Counted from the stretch's first letter, positions 30,638 through 39,159 are shown. The stretch: DNA of 64,000 nucleotides from Pseudomonadota bacterium (GCA_020161065.1 JAIUPH010000001.1:1-64000), one strand, 5' to 3'. A program made the numbers and translations. The notes: generated by a model not told the origin, from the sequence alone.

Positions 30638-31435
30638 ATGGCCTTCCTGCAGATCGAACGATCCGGCGGCATCGTCACCTTGACGATGGCCGAGCCCGCC
30701 ACGCGCAACGCCATCACCGACAACAGCGCCGTCGCCGAGTTCGAGGCCGCGTGCGCCGAGGTCAACGCGAACGCGGCCGACAAGGTGGTGATCATCACCG
30801 GCGACGGGCCGGCCTTCTCGTCCGGCGGCAACATCAGCACGATGCACCGCGGCATCGACCCCGCGACGTCGTGCGAAGCGATGGTGGCCGACTACGCGCA
30901 TGGCATCCAGCGGCTGCCGCTGGCGCTGGCGGCGCTGGAGGTGCCGGTGATCGCCGCCGTCAACGGCCCGGCGCTCGGCGCCGGCTGCGACCTGGCCTGC
31001 CTGTGCGACATCCGCATCGCGTCCGAAACGGCGAGCTTTGCCGAGAGCTTCATCCACTTCGGCATCGTGCCCGGTGACGGCGGCGCCTGGCTGCTGCCGC
31101 GCATCGTCGGCGCATCGATGGCCGCCGAGTTGAGCTTCACCGGCGACCGCATCGACGCCGCGCGCGCGCTGGCGATCGGCCTGGTCAGCCGCGTCGTGCC
31201 GGCCGCGGCGCTGATGCGCGAAACCCGCGCGCTGGCCGAGCGTATCGCCGAGAAGTCGGCGCCGGCGCTGCGCTACACCAAGCGGCTGCTGCGCGAATCG
31301 CCGACGTCGAGCCTGGCGTCGCTGCTCGCGCTGTCGGCGGCCTATCAAAGCATCCTGCACAAGACCCCCGAACACCGGGCGGCGGTCGAGGCCTTCGAAG
31401 CCCGGCGCCGCGCGCGGCAAGGAGAACGAGCATGA
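30638..31435 (+). CDS. Enoyl-CoA hydratase/isomerase, 265 aa
   Basis: Crotonase-family enzyme. The oxyanion-hole segments are GPAFSSGGNIS near residue 60 and NGPALGAGCDLACLCD near 109. The catalytic-Glu region near 131 (SFAESFIHFGIVPGDGG) places an acidic residue and a Gly-rich turn as in hydratases. Its stop overlaps the next start (ATGA). Continues the beta-oxidation-like sequence of the operon. Confidence 0.9.
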   Translation: MAFLQIERSGGIVTLTMAEPATRNAITDNSAVAEFEAACAEVNANAADKVVIITGDGPAFSSGGNISTMHRGIDPATSCEAMVADYAHGIQRLPLALAALEVPVIAAVNGPALGAGCDLACLCDIRIASETASFAESFIHFGIVPGDGGAWLLPRIVGASMAAELSFTGDRIDAARALAIGLVSRVVPAAALMRETRALAERIAEKSAPALRYTKRLLRESPTSSLASLLALSAAYQSILHKTPEHRAAVEAFEARRRARQGERA

Positions 31436-32316
31436 AGAACGCTGGCATTGCCACCATCGCGATCATCGGCCTGGGCGAAGTGGGCCGCGCCTACGCGCGC
31501 GCCTTGCACGACGCCGGCTGCGAGCTGCGGCTGTGCGACCCGCGGCCGGCGCCGGCGGCCAGCGAGCTGGCGGCGCAGTGGCAACGACCCATCCACGCGT
31601 CGATCGGCCCCTGGCTCGCCGAATGCGGATGGATCTTCTCCTGCGTGACGGGCGCTCATGCGCTGGCCGTCGTCGAGCAGGCGCTGCCGCATGCGGCAAC
31701 GGGCACCACGCTGTGCGACCTGACGACGGCCAGCCCCGACACCAAGCGCGCGGCGGCGCGGCGTGCCGGGGCCACTGCGCTGCGCTATGTCGACGTGGCC
31801 ATCATGGGCGCGGTCAACCTGAGCCGGCATCGCACGCCACTGCTGGCCGCGGGCGCCGGTGCGCGCGACTTCGCGGCGCTGCTGGGCCGCGCCGAAGGCC
31901 GGGTCGAGGTGATCGACGGCGGCGCGGCGGGCGATGCCATCGCGCTGAAGATCCTGCGCAGCGTCTTCACCAAGGGCATGGAAGCGCTCAGCGTCGAGCT
32001 GCTGATGGCGGCCGAGAAGCAGGGCGTGCGCGAGCAGCTGTACGCGCAACTGCGCGACATCGACGAGACGCCGCTGCGCACCTTCATCGACATGCTGGTG
32101 CGCACCCACGTCGTCCACGCCCGCCGCCGCGCCCACGAGGTGCACGATGCGGCGGCCGAGCTGGCCAAGCATGGCCTGCCGTCGCGCGTGCTGCCCGGCG
32201 TCGAAAGCCGCTTCGCGCTGACCATCGCCGACCTGGAGGCCGCGCCGCCTGAGCAGGCCGAGCCTGGCATCGACCAGGCGCTGCAATGGCTGCTGGAGCG
32301 CTCGGCCCAGGCCTGA
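31432..32316 (+). CDS. NAD(P)-dependent 6-phosphogluconate dehydrogenase-like (DUF1932) oxidoreductase, 294 aa
   Basis: A beta-hydroxyacid dehydrogenase-like protein. The Rossmann motif IAIIGLGEVGRAYARAL is at the N-terminus. The all-helical C-terminal part around AGDAIALKILRSVFTKGMEALSVE resembles the DUF1932 domain of phosphogluconate dehydrogenase-like proteins. The catalytic Lys is probably the one in LKILRS near residue 184. It is the last enzyme of the catabolic operon. The substrate is unknown and could be a hydroxy acid released by the hydratase. Confidence 0.82.
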   Translation: MKNAGIATIAIIGLGEVGRAYARALHDAGCELRLCDPRPAPAASELAAQWQRPIHASIGPWLAECGWIFSCVTGAHALAVVEQALPHAATGTTLCDLTTASPDTKRAAARRAGATALRYVDVAIMGAVNLSRHRTPLLAAGAGARDFAALLGRAEGRVEVIDGGAAGDAIALKILRSVFTKGMEALSVELLMAAEKQGVREQLYAQLRDIDETPLRTFIDMLVRTHVVHARRRAHEVHDAAAELAKHGLPSRVLPGVESRFALTIADLEAAPPEQAEPGIDQALQWLLERSAQA

Positions 32317-32396
32317 CGGCAGCGGCCGGGGCGGCGCGCGAGCGCTGGCGCCGGCGGCCCCACAATGCCGGCTTCGACCTTCTCGGCGACGCTGGC

Positions 32397-33152
32397 ATGC
32401 GGCTGGACAGGCAGGCACTGGAGTGGCTCACGCGGACGCCCGGGCTCATCGAGGCCTTGTTCGACGGGCTGCCCGACGTTCTCTTCTACATCAAGGACGG
32501 CGAGGGCCGCTACCTCTGGGCGAACCAGACCTTGATCGACCGCGCCGGGCTGCAGGGGCTGCAGGCCGTCGTCGGCAAGACGGCCGACCAGCTGTTTCCC
32601 GTCACCGGCTCCAGCACCGTGGCGCAGGACCTGGAGCTCATCCGCACCGGCCACCCGATCCGCGAACTGCTGCGCCTGTACCGAACCTTCCGCGGCGAGC
32701 GCTACTGGTGCCTGAGTTCCAAGTTCCCGCTGCTGGACGGGGGCCGGCGCATCGTCGGCCTGGCCGGCCTCTCGCGCGACCTGCCGCGCCCGAACGAGCG
32801 CCACCGCAGCTACCACCGCCTGGCGAAGTTTCTCGACTACATCGACGAAGGCCTGGACCAGCCGGTGCGCATTGCCGACGCGGCCGAGCACGCGTCGGTG
32901 TCGATCGACACGCTCGGCCGCCTGGTGTTCGAGGTCTTCCAGGTCACGCCCAAGCAGTTGCTGATGAAGAAGCGCATCGACAAGGCCTGCCAGTTGCTGG
33001 AGGAGACGACGATGTCCATCACCGACGTGGCCGCCGCTTGCGGCTATGCCGACCACAGCGCGTTCTCGCGCCAGTTCCGCGCGGCGACGCAGACGACGCC
33101 GGCGCAGTACCGGTCGACGCAGAAGGCGCCCGCGGCGTCGCGTGGCGGGTGA
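32397..33152 (+). CDS. PAS-sensor AraC-type transcriptional regulator, 251 aa
   Basis: N-terminal PAS domain (about 15-125: LPDVLFYIKDGEGRYLWAN) joined to a C-terminal AraC double HTH (about 155-245: ITDVAAACGYADHSAFSRQF). A small-molecule- or redox-sensing regulator. ATG 32397 removes an Arg-rich, low-confidence leader. It follows the catabolic operon on the same strand after an 80-bp gap and probably controls it and livK. Confidence 0.87.
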   Translation: MRLDRQALEWLTRTPGLIEALFDGLPDVLFYIKDGEGRYLWANQTLIDRAGLQGLQAVVGKTADQLFPVTGSSTVAQDLELIRTGHPIRELLRLYRTFRGERYWCLSSKFPLLDGGRRIVGLAGLSRDLPRPNERHRSYHRLAKFLDYIDEGLDQPVRIADAAEHASVSIDTLGRLVFEVFQVTPKQLLMKKRIDKACQLLEETTMSITDVAAACGYADHSAFSRQFRAATQTTPAQYRSTQKAPAASRGG

Positions 33153-33206
33153 GGGCGCGAGGGTTCGAGGGCTTGAGCGCTCGAGCGCTGGAACGGCGCC
33201 GGGCCG

Positions 33207-33659
33207 TCACACCAGCTTGCTGCGCCTGACTTCCAGCGTGACGCCGGCGCCGTGGCCGGCCGTGTCGAAGTAGGTGAAGCCGCTGCGGTCCGGCAGGCGG
33301 CCGCTCGACAGGATCGCCAGGCCCATCGCCAGGCCCTCCTGCTCGGCCTGGTCGACGCTGTCGACGCTGAAGCCGAGGTGGAACACGCCTTCGCCGCGCT
33401 CGTCGAGGAAGCGGCGCTGCGGCGTGTCGCCATCGCCGGGCTGGCACAACTGAAGCTGGAAGTTGCCGAGGTTGGCGTAGCGGTAGCGCAGTTGCAGGTA
33501 GGCGGTCGGGTCCGCGGCCGAGAGTTCGTAGATCGACAGCGACGGATAGTCTTGCCACGGGCCGACGCCCAGCGAGCGGTAGTAGTCGACCGAGCGGTCG
33601 AGGTCCCGCACCACCACGCAGACGTGGTGCAGGTGGTGAAAGATCTTGGATGCCGACAT
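33207..33659 (-). CDS. VOC-superfamily (glyoxalase-like) protein, 150 aa
   Basis: A vicinal-oxygen-chelate fold protein with two beta-alpha-beta-beta-beta modules. Likely metal ligands are His in LHHVCVVVRD near residue 12, His in VFHLGFSVD near 92 and Glu in VTLEVR near 143. This resembles methylmalonyl-CoA epimerase/glyoxalase-like enzymes. The reaction is unknown. A degraded relative lies at 34747-34965. Confidence 0.8.
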   Translation of the reverse strand: MSASKIFHHLHHVCVVVRDLDRSVDYYRSLGVGPWQDYPSLSIYELSAADPTAYLQLRYRYANLGNFQLQLCQPGDGDTPQRRFLDERGEGVFHLGFSVDSVDQAEQEGLAMGLAILSSGRLPDRSGFTYFDTAGHGAGVTLEVRRSKLV

Positions 33660-33712
33660 CGCGTGCCTCGCCGCTCGGTTTCAGGAGTTGCAGATTCTTC
33701 GCGCGCCGCGCC

Positions 33713-33892
33713 GGCGCGGCTAGAGCAATCGGCGCGCGGGCGCTGCGGGTTTCGGCACAGCGGCAGCGGCCTGCCGATGGCCGCCGCGGCCGGCCTTGGC
33801 GACCGCTGCGAGCCCTCTGCGCCCAGGGGCGCCGACGCGCCGCTGTGCCGAAAACCGCGGCCGCGGCGCGCCCAGGCGTCTAGCCGCGCGCC
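33713..33892. repeat. Imperfect long inverted repeat between divergent genes
   Basis: A left arm (33713-33764) and a right arm (33839-33892) are imperfect reverse complements. The best blocks are TTTCGGCACAGCGGC against its inverse and GCGGCTAGA against its inverse. The arms face the VOC gene (minus) and the quinone reductase gene (plus), each 24-50 bp from a start. It may be a duplicated promoter/operator in mirror orientation, or a remnant of a small mobile repeat. Confidence 0.55.
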
Positions 33893-33915
33893 TTGGGCGT
33901 TTGCACAATCGCCGC

Positions 33916-34731
33916 ATGAACATCCTGATCGTCTTTGCGCACCCCGAGCCGGCGTCGTTCAACGGCGCGCTCCAGGGCGTCGCCGTCCGCGAGCTCGAAC
34001 GGCTGGGGCACACCGTCGTCGTCAGCGACCTCTATCGCATGGGCTGGAACGCGGCGCTCGGCGCCGGCGACTTCGAGGGCGAGCGGGCGAACGCCGGCTA
34101 CCTGGACCTCTCGCGCGAGCAGGAGCATGCCTTTGCCACCGACGGCCACGGCGCCGACGTGAAGGCCGAGCAGCGCAAGGTCGCGGCGGCCGACTTCGTG
34201 CTGCTGCAGTTCCCGGTGTGGTGGTTCTCGATGCCGGCCATCCTGAAAGGCTGGGTCGACCGCGTGTTCAGCCGCGGCTTCGCCTACTCGGCGGGGCGCA
34301 AGTACGAAACCGGCCACTTCAAGGGCAAGCGCGCGATGCTGTGCATCACCACCGGCACGGCCGCTTCGCTGTACGAGCCCAACGGCATCGACGGCGACCT
34401 GCACCACGTGCTGTGGCCGATCCATAACGGCATTCTCGGTTATACCGGCTTCACCGTGCTGCCGCCCTTTGCGGCGTGGATGCCGGCGCGCGTGTCGGCG
34501 CAAGAGCGGCAGGCCTACCTCGATGCCTTTGCCGAGCGGCTGCGCCGCCTGGATGAGACGCCGCCGCTCTTCTTCCACCCCTGGACCGACTACGACGAGT
34601 CGCAGCGCCTGAAGCCGGGCGTGCCGGCGCGATCGGGCGTGCAGTGGAACCCGCGCGCCGGCCAGAGCTTCGAGCAGGCGGCGGCCGACTTCGCGCAGCG
34701 TTCGCACGCCGCGCTGCCGTCGCGGGCTTGA
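33916..34731 (+). CDS. NAD(P)H:quinone oxidoreductase-like flavodoxin-fold protein, 271 aa
   Basis: NQO1/MdaB-type FAD or FMN reductase. The flavodoxin-like start NILIVFAHPEPASFNGAL and the WFSMPAILKGWVDRVFSRG segment are hallmark positions. GHFKGKRAMLCITTG follows. Two-electron reduction of quinones or nitro compounds is the family role. ATG 33916 gives the canonical N-terminus. Confidence 0.87.
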   Translation: MNILIVFAHPEPASFNGALQGVAVRELERLGHTVVVSDLYRMGWNAALGAGDFEGERANAGYLDLSREQEHAFATDGHGADVKAEQRKVAAADFVLLQFPVWWFSMPAILKGWVDRVFSRGFAYSAGRKYETGHFKGKRAMLCITTGTAASLYEPNGIDGDLHHVLWPIHNGILGYTGFTVLPPFAAWMPARVSAQERQAYLDAFAERLRRLDETPPLFFHPWTDYDESQRLKPGVPARSGVQWNPRAGQSFEQAAADFAQRSHAALPSRA

Positions 34732-34746
34732 ACGGCGAATCGACCA

Positions 34747-34965
34747 TGAGCCGCCAGCCCGCCAGCCCCTTTTCGCCGGCTGCACCATGTCGGCCTCGTG
34801 GACGAGGATGCCGACCAGGCGGTGGCCTTCTACGATTCGCTGGGGCGTCGAGCGCTGGACCGACTGCGCGCGCGCCTGCTCGACCGCAGCGGCTTCACCG
34901 ACTCCGACAAGCGCGAGCAGGGCGCCGGCGTCACGCTGGAGATCCGGGCGAGCCGGCGTGCGTAG
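34747..34965 (+). pseudogene. Remnant of a VOC/glyoxalase-like gene (frameshift and internal deletion)
   Basis: After ATGAGC and about a dozen codons, a one-base frame change is needed to read RLHHVGLVDEDADQAV and then FYDSLG, the start of a VOC protein. The text then jumps directly to LLDRSGFTDSDKRE and GAGVTLEIRASRRA before TAG. Both blocks match the two ends of the intact VOC protein at 33207-33659; the roughly 75 residues between are missing. This is a decayed paralogue. Confidence 0.8.
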
Positions 34966-34979
34966 CGCGTCGCCGCTGA

Positions 34980-35153
34980 GCATCCGTCGTTCACCGGCGC
35001 GCCGCCGTCGGCAAGCGCGAGGTGCAAGACACGCTCAAGCGCGCCGCGCTCGAGCTGGCGGTCGACACGCCGGAAGGCTTTGCCGGCACCTTGCGCACCG
35101 AGTACCAGCGCTGGGGCCGCATCGTGAAGGCGCTGGACTTCTCGATGGACTGA
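34980..35153 (+). pseudogene. Remnant of a Bug/TctC receptor C-terminus
   Basis: An open stretch preceded by an in-frame TGA reads VGKREVQDTLKRAAL, then DTPEGFAGTLRTEYQRWGRI and VKALDFSMD before the stop. The 'P-E-x-F...E-x-x-R-W-G-x-I-V-K' pattern is the usual C-terminus of Bug receptors. No start codon, signal peptide or ligand domain is present. It is likely the tail of a gene removed by deletion. Confidence 0.65.
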
Positions 35154-35181
35154 TCCGCGCCGCCCCGGCGCGGCACGGGCC

Positions 35182-35673
35182 TCACGACCCGGCGGCCTGC
35201 AGGTCGGCCAGCGTGGCCATCAGCGTCATCGGTTCGAGCGGCGACACGTCGAGGCCCAGCGCCCGGTAGAAGGCCTTGGCGTCGTCGGAGATCGCATGGA
35301 CCAGCAGGCCGCGGATGCCCAGGGTGTCGGCGGCGCCGATGACGCGCCGCGCCGCATCGCGGAACAGCGCGCGGCCCAGGCCCTGGCCTTGATGCGATCG
35401 GGCGACCGCCAGCCGGCCCAGCACCGCGACGGGGATGGGGTCCGGCATGTTGCGGCGAAAGCGCCCGGGCGCGGCGCCGGGCGCCACCGAACTGGCGGCC
35501 AGCGCGTAGTAGCCGACGACGCGGTCGTCGTCGCACAGGACGAAGCTGCGCGAGGCGCCGCTGGCCTGGTTGTCGAGCGCCCGCCGGCGCAGCCAGTCGT
35601 CGAGCGATGCGATGCCGCTGTCGAAGGGGCCGAGATCGTGCTCGCCGGTCAGCCGTTCGGGCGCGCGCAGCAC
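35182..35673 (-). CDS. GNAT-family toxin acetyltransferase (second pair), 163 aa
   Basis: Same family as the protein at 4323-4826. The acetyl-CoA loop is SHQGQGLGRALFRDA near residue 95, and the C-terminal AFYRALGLDVSPLEPMTLM includes the conserved Tyr. GTG 35673 is used as start; no ATG lies between it and the antitoxin stop, though a CTG upstream is possible. Eleven bp separate it from the antitoxin gene, unlike the 4-nt overlap in the first pair. Confidence 0.83.
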   Translation of the reverse strand: MLRAPERLTGEHDLGPFDSGIASLDDWLRRRALDNQASGASRSFVLCDDDRVVGYYALAASSVAPGAAPGRFRRNMPDPIPVAVLGRLAVARSHQGQGLGRALFRDAARRVIGAADTLGIRGLLVHAISDDAKAFYRALGLDVSPLEPMTLMATLADLQAAGS

Positions 35674-35684
35674 GGCAGCGACGT

Positions 35685-35996
35685 TCAGGTCTCGCGCCAG
35701 GGCGGCGCGGCCTTCATCGTGCGGCGCAGGCGTGCATTGGGCTTGGGTGCCGCGTCGAGGCGGGCCAGGAACTGCTGGTACTTCGCGGGGCTGGCCACGA
35801 TCAGGGCGCGGTCGAGCAAGGCCTCTTCGGCGGCGCGGCGCGCCGCGCTGAGGATGAAGTCGGTGCGCGTCTTGCCGCTCGACAGCGCGGCGCGGTCGAT
35901 GAGGTGGCGCTCCGCGGCCGGGATGCGCAGGTTCAGCGTCTCACGGCGGGCGGGCTTGGCGGCGGCGGTGGCGGGTGCGGATGCAGGCGTTTTCAT
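35685..35996 (-). CDS. DUF1778-type antitoxin (second pair), 103 aa
   Basis: Ribbon-helix-helix antitoxin. After an Ala/Pro-rich start, RRETLNLRIPAAERHLIDRA is the DNA-binding region, then SGKTRTDFILSAARRAAEEAL. The C-terminal tail LIVASPAKYQQFLARLDAAP binds toxin in this family. It begins at ATG 35996 and has a matching inverted repeat upstream (36038-36060). Little similarity to the first antitoxin outside family positions suggests independent acquisition rather than recent duplication. Confidence 0.85.
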   Translation of the reverse strand: MKTPASAPATAAAKPARRETLNLRIPAAERHLIDRAALSSGKTRTDFILSAARRAAEEALLDRALIVASPAKYQQFLARLDAAPKPNARLRRTMKAAPPWRET

Positions 35997-36037
35997 GGCA
36001 GGACGCGGTCCACGAGGCGGCCCGCATTCTAGCCGGG

Positions 36038-36060
36038 CCGTAACGCCAACGTCATTACGG
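36038..36060. promoter_or_regulatory. Likely operator of the second toxin-antitoxin pair
   Basis: CCGTAA at 36038-36043 and TTACGG at 36055-36060 form a perfect 6-bp inverted repeat with an 11-nt spacer, 42 bp upstream of the antitoxin start. It suits autoregulation by the antitoxin-toxin complex. Confidence 0.5.
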
Positions 36061-36121
36061 GCGAAGGCCTTGCCCGCCGGGCCCGCGCCCGCGCCCGCGC
36101 CCGCGTCCGCGCCTCGGCCTC

Positions 36122-37360
36122 TCAGGCCTTCAGCAGATCCAGCAGCGTGCGCGCCACCACCTTGGTGGCGCGGCGCAGGTCTTCCAGCACGAGGTGCTCG
36201 TCGGCGCGCTTGGCGTTCGATTCGAGCACGGTGCGCGGGCCGGCGCCGTAGATCACGGCGGGGATGCCGCGTTCGCTGAACAGGCGCGCGTCGGTGTACA
36301 GCGGCGTGCCCCAGGCCTCGACCTTCTCGCCCATCAGCTCGCTGGCATGGGCGCACAGCGCGTCCACCAGCGGCTGGTTGCCGGCCAGCGGCTTCATCGC
36401 GTGGGCCAGCAAAAGCCGCTTGATCTCGACGCTCGTGCCGGGCACGCCGGCCACCGCGCTTTCGATGAGGCGGCGCAGCGCGGCCTCGACCTGCGCGGGG
36501 TCTTCCTCGGGGATCATGCGGCGGTCGATCTTCAGCACCACCTTGCCGGGGACGACGTTGGTGTTGGTGCCGCCGTAGATCTGGCCGACGTTGATGTAGC
36601 CGTGGTTGATGCCCTTGACCGCGCTCTTGGTGGCGCGCAGCCGCGTGTTCTCGTCGTACAGCGCCACCAGCGCCTTGGTGGCGGCCTGGAGCGCGTCGAC
36701 CGCGGTCTCGGGCACGGCGGCGTGGCCCATCTTGCCGTGCACCGTGGCTTCGAGCTGCAGGCAGCCGTTGTGCGCCGTCACCACCTGGTAGCCGAAGCCG
36801 GCGGCGATCTCCAGGTCGGGCTTGGTCAGCCCCTGCTGCAGCAGCCACTGCGGGCCCAGTTCGCCGCCGAACTCTTCGTCGTAGGTGAACAGCAGATCGA
36901 CGCCGCCGGCCAGCGGCATGCCGGCGGCTTCGAGTGCGCGGGTGGCGAAGGTGAAGGTGGCGAAGTCGCTCTTGCTGACGGCGGCGGCGCGGCCGTAGAG
37001 CTTGCCGTCGACGATCTGCGCGCCGTAGGGGTCGTGGCTCCAGCCTTCGCCGGGCGGCACCACGTCGCCGTGCGCATTGAGCGCGACGATGCGGCCGCCG
37101 GCGCCGTAGCGGCGCTGCACGACGAGGTTGGTGATCGACTGCAGGCCGTGCGCCTGCACGACGTCGGCCGGCACCACGTGCGCCTGCGCGTCGAAGCCGA
37201 AGGCGGCCAGCAGCTCGCGCGTGCGCAGCGCGTGCGGCGCGTTGTTGCCGGGCGGCGTGTCGGTCGGCACGCGCACCAGTTCCTGCAGGAAGCGCACCTG
37301 CTCGTCGAAGTGGGCATCGACGTAGGCGTCGATGGCGGCATAGGGTTGGGCGTGGCTCAT
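36122..37360 (-). CDS. M20-family (ArgE/DapE-like) amidohydrolase, 412 aa
   Basis: Zinc-dependent deacylase/amidohydrolase. Metal-ligand regions are ALNAHGDVVPPGEGWSHDPY near residue 95 and TYDEEFGGELGPQW near 160; the dimerisation domain contains GHAAVPETAVDAL. The start overlaps the preceding stop (ATGA), so it is co-translated with the purine genes puuE and the uraD fusion. No recognisable ureidoglycolate lyase or amidohydrolase is elsewhere in the window, so this protein may handle a ureido intermediate of that pathway; this is inference. An N-acetyl or carbamoyl amino acid is also possible. Confidence 0.82.
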   Translation of the reverse strand: MSHAQPYAAIDAYVDAHFDEQVRFLQELVRVPTDTPPGNNAPHALRTRELLAAFGFDAQAHVVPADVVQAHGLQSITNLVVQRRYGAGGRIVALNAHGDVVPPGEGWSHDPYGAQIVDGKLYGRAAAVSKSDFATFTFATRALEAAGMPLAGGVDLLFTYDEEFGGELGPQWLLQQGLTKPDLEIAAGFGYQVVTAHNGCLQLEATVHGKMGHAAVPETAVDALQAATKALVALYDENTRLRATKSAVKGINHGYINVGQIYGGTNTNVVPGKVVLKIDRRMIPEEDPAQVEAALRRLIESAVAGVPGTSVEIKRLLLAHAMKPLAGNQPLVDALCAHASELMGEKVEAWGTPLYTDARLFSERGIPAVIYGAGPRTVLESNAKRADEHLVLEDLRRATKVVARTLLDLLKA

Positions 37361-39159
37361 CGCTGGTCCGTGTCGTGTTGCGTGCTGAGTTGATCGAGAA
37401 GGGACCGGAACGCCGCGACGGCCAGGTCCATGTCGTGGCTGGAGGTCGACTCCAGCGGGTTGTGGCTGATGCCGGCGTTCTCGCCGCGCGTGAACAGCAT
37501 CGCCTGCGGCATGATTTCGTGCAGCTTCATCGCGTCGTGCCCGGCGCCGCTGGGCATGCGGTGCACCGGCAGGCCGAGCGCCTGCACCGCGCGTTCCCAG
37601 CGCGCCTGCCAGGCCGCGGCGCTGGGCGCGGCCGCCGCGCGCAAGGTCTCTTCGAGCGTGTAGACCACGCCGCGCTTGGCGCAGATGGCCTGCAGGCCGG
37701 CCAGCAGGTCTTGCGCGCAGGCGTCGCGCGCGGCGTCGGTGGTGGCGCGCACGTCCAGGCTGAAGCGGCAGCGGCCGGGCACGACGTTGATCGAGCCGTT
37801 GGGCACTTCGAGCATGCCCACGGTGGCGACGACATCGCTCACCGCGGCGGCGCGGCGCTCGGCCAGCAGCACCAGTTCGGCGGCGGCGGCGGCGGCGTCG
37901 CGCCGGCGGTCCATCGGCGTGGTGCCGGCGTGGCTGGCCATGCCGACGATCTCGCCCAGGAAGCGCACGCTGCCGTTGATCGAGGTCACCACGCCCAGCG
38001 GCAGGTCGATCTCGTTGAGCACCGGGCCTTGCTCGATGTGCACCTCGACGAAGCCGAGGTAGCGTGCCGGATCGCGCCGCAGCTTGGGGATGTCGTCGGC
38101 GCACAGGCCGGCGTGCGCCATCGCCTGGCGCATGGTCATGCCGTCGGCGTCCTGCTGGTCCAGCCAGGCAGCGTCGAACTGGCCCGTCAGCGCGCCGGAG
38201 CCCAGGAACACGGCCTTGTAGCGCTGGCCTTCTTCTTCGGCGAAGCCCACCACCTCCAGCCCGAAGGGCAGCCGGCGGCCGCTGCGCGAGAGTTCGCGCA
38301 CGCAGGCCATCGGCACCAGGATGCCCAGGCGGCCGTCGTACTTGCCGCCGTTGCGCACGGTGTCGTAGTGGCTGCCGGTCAGCAGGCGCGGCGCGTCGCG
38401 CGTCGCGCCGTGGTAGATGCCGACGACGTTGCCGACGGCGTCGATCTCCACGTCGTCGAAGCCGCAGTCGGCCTTCATCCAGTGCGCCAGCCGTTGCGCC
38501 GCGGCGCGGTGCGCGTCGGTGAGGTAGGTGACGGTCAGCTCGCCGCGCTCGGCGTAGGCCGGCTCGCTGTGCGCGGCCAGCCGCTCGGCCCAGTCCCACA
38601 CCAGGTTGCCTGCCGCCGGCTCGGCGCCGAACTTGTCGTCGAGCCGGATCTCGGCGATGCGGTGGATGTTGCGCAGCGCTTCGGCGAACTCGAAGTCGGG
38701 GTGATGGTGCAGGCGCCGCTCGAAGGCGGCGATGATCTGCTGCTTGTCCAGCCCCACGCCGCGCGGCCCGCGCACGGCCAGGATGAAGGGAAAGCCGAAG
38801 GCCGCGTTGTAGGCCGCGTTGAGCTGCTGGATGCGCTCGAACTCCTGCGGCGTGCACTGCGTCAGCCCGGCCTTGCCTTGCTCGTGGGTGGACTCGGCGG
38901 TCAGCGTCTTGGCGACCATGGCCTTGCCGGCCAGTTCGGGGTGGGCGCGGATCAGGCCGAGCTGCGCCTCGCGCCCGCCGTTGCGCACGGCCAGCACGAG
39001 GGCGTGCTTCAGCGCCGCCAGCGTGGCGAAGGGGCGCGCTTCCCAGGCGCGCGCAGCGATCCACGGCGAATGCTCGTAGGTGCCGTCCAGCAGCGCGGTG
39101 AAGGTTTCGCGGTCGGCCTGGTTCAGGCGCTCCAGCGTGAGTTTGTCGGTCATGCTCAT
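37357..39159 (-). CDS. UraD-allantoate amidohydrolase fusion, 600 aa
   Basis: Two purine-pathway enzymes in one chain. Residues 1-178 match OHCU decarboxylase (UraD), which makes S-allantoin: catalytic H73 in RAHPELAGK and FGFPFILAVRG at 121-131. Residues about 190-600 match M20-type allantoate amidohydrolase/N-carbamoylase (AllC): TGSHYDTVRNGGKYDGRLGI (H264, D275), AEEEGQR near 308-314, EVHIEQGPVL, MASHAGTTPM and SGAGHDAM. Both halves keep their active residues. The reactions are not adjacent: allantoinase (PuuE) acts between them and is encoded just upstream with an ATGA overlap. Confidence 0.9.
   Translation of the reverse strand: MSMTDKLTLERLNQADRETFTALLDGTYEHSPWIAARAWEARPFATLAALKHALVLAVRNGGREAQLGLIRAHPELAGKAMVAKTLTAESTHEQGKAGLTQCTPQEFERIQQLNAAYNAAFGFPFILAVRGPRGVGLDKQQIIAAFERRLHHHPDFEFAEALRNIHRIAEIRLDDKFGAEPAAGNLVWDWAERLAAHSEPAYAERGELTVTYLTDAHRAAAQRLAHWMKADCGFDDVEIDAVGNVVGIYHGATRDAPRLLTGSHYDTVRNGGKYDGRLGILVPMACVRELSRSGRRLPFGLEVVGFAEEEGQRYKAVFLGSGALTGQFDAAWLDQQDADGMTMRQAMAHAGLCADDIPKLRRDPARYLGFVEVHIEQGPVLNEIDLPLGVVTSINGSVRFLGEIVGMASHAGTTPMDRRRDAAAAAAELVLLAERRAAAVSDVVATVGMLEVPNGSINVVPGRCRFSLDVRATTDAARDACAQDLLAGLQAICAKRGVVYTLEETLRAAAAPSAAAWQARWERAVQALGLPVHRMPSGAGHDAMKLHEIMPQAMLFTRGENAGISHNPLESTSSHDMDLAVAAFRSLLDQLSTQHDTDQR

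Noticed and set aside
34787-35269. 160-aa reading covering both remnants
   Set aside because: Its translation is Arg/Ala/Ser-rich without motifs; the meaningful text is in other frames and is broken.
37361-39064. Apparent 980-aa extension of the M20 hydrolase
   Set aside because: The extension is an Arg/Ala-rich shadow of the UraD-AllC gene; the M20 ATG overlaps that gene's stop in standard operon fashion.
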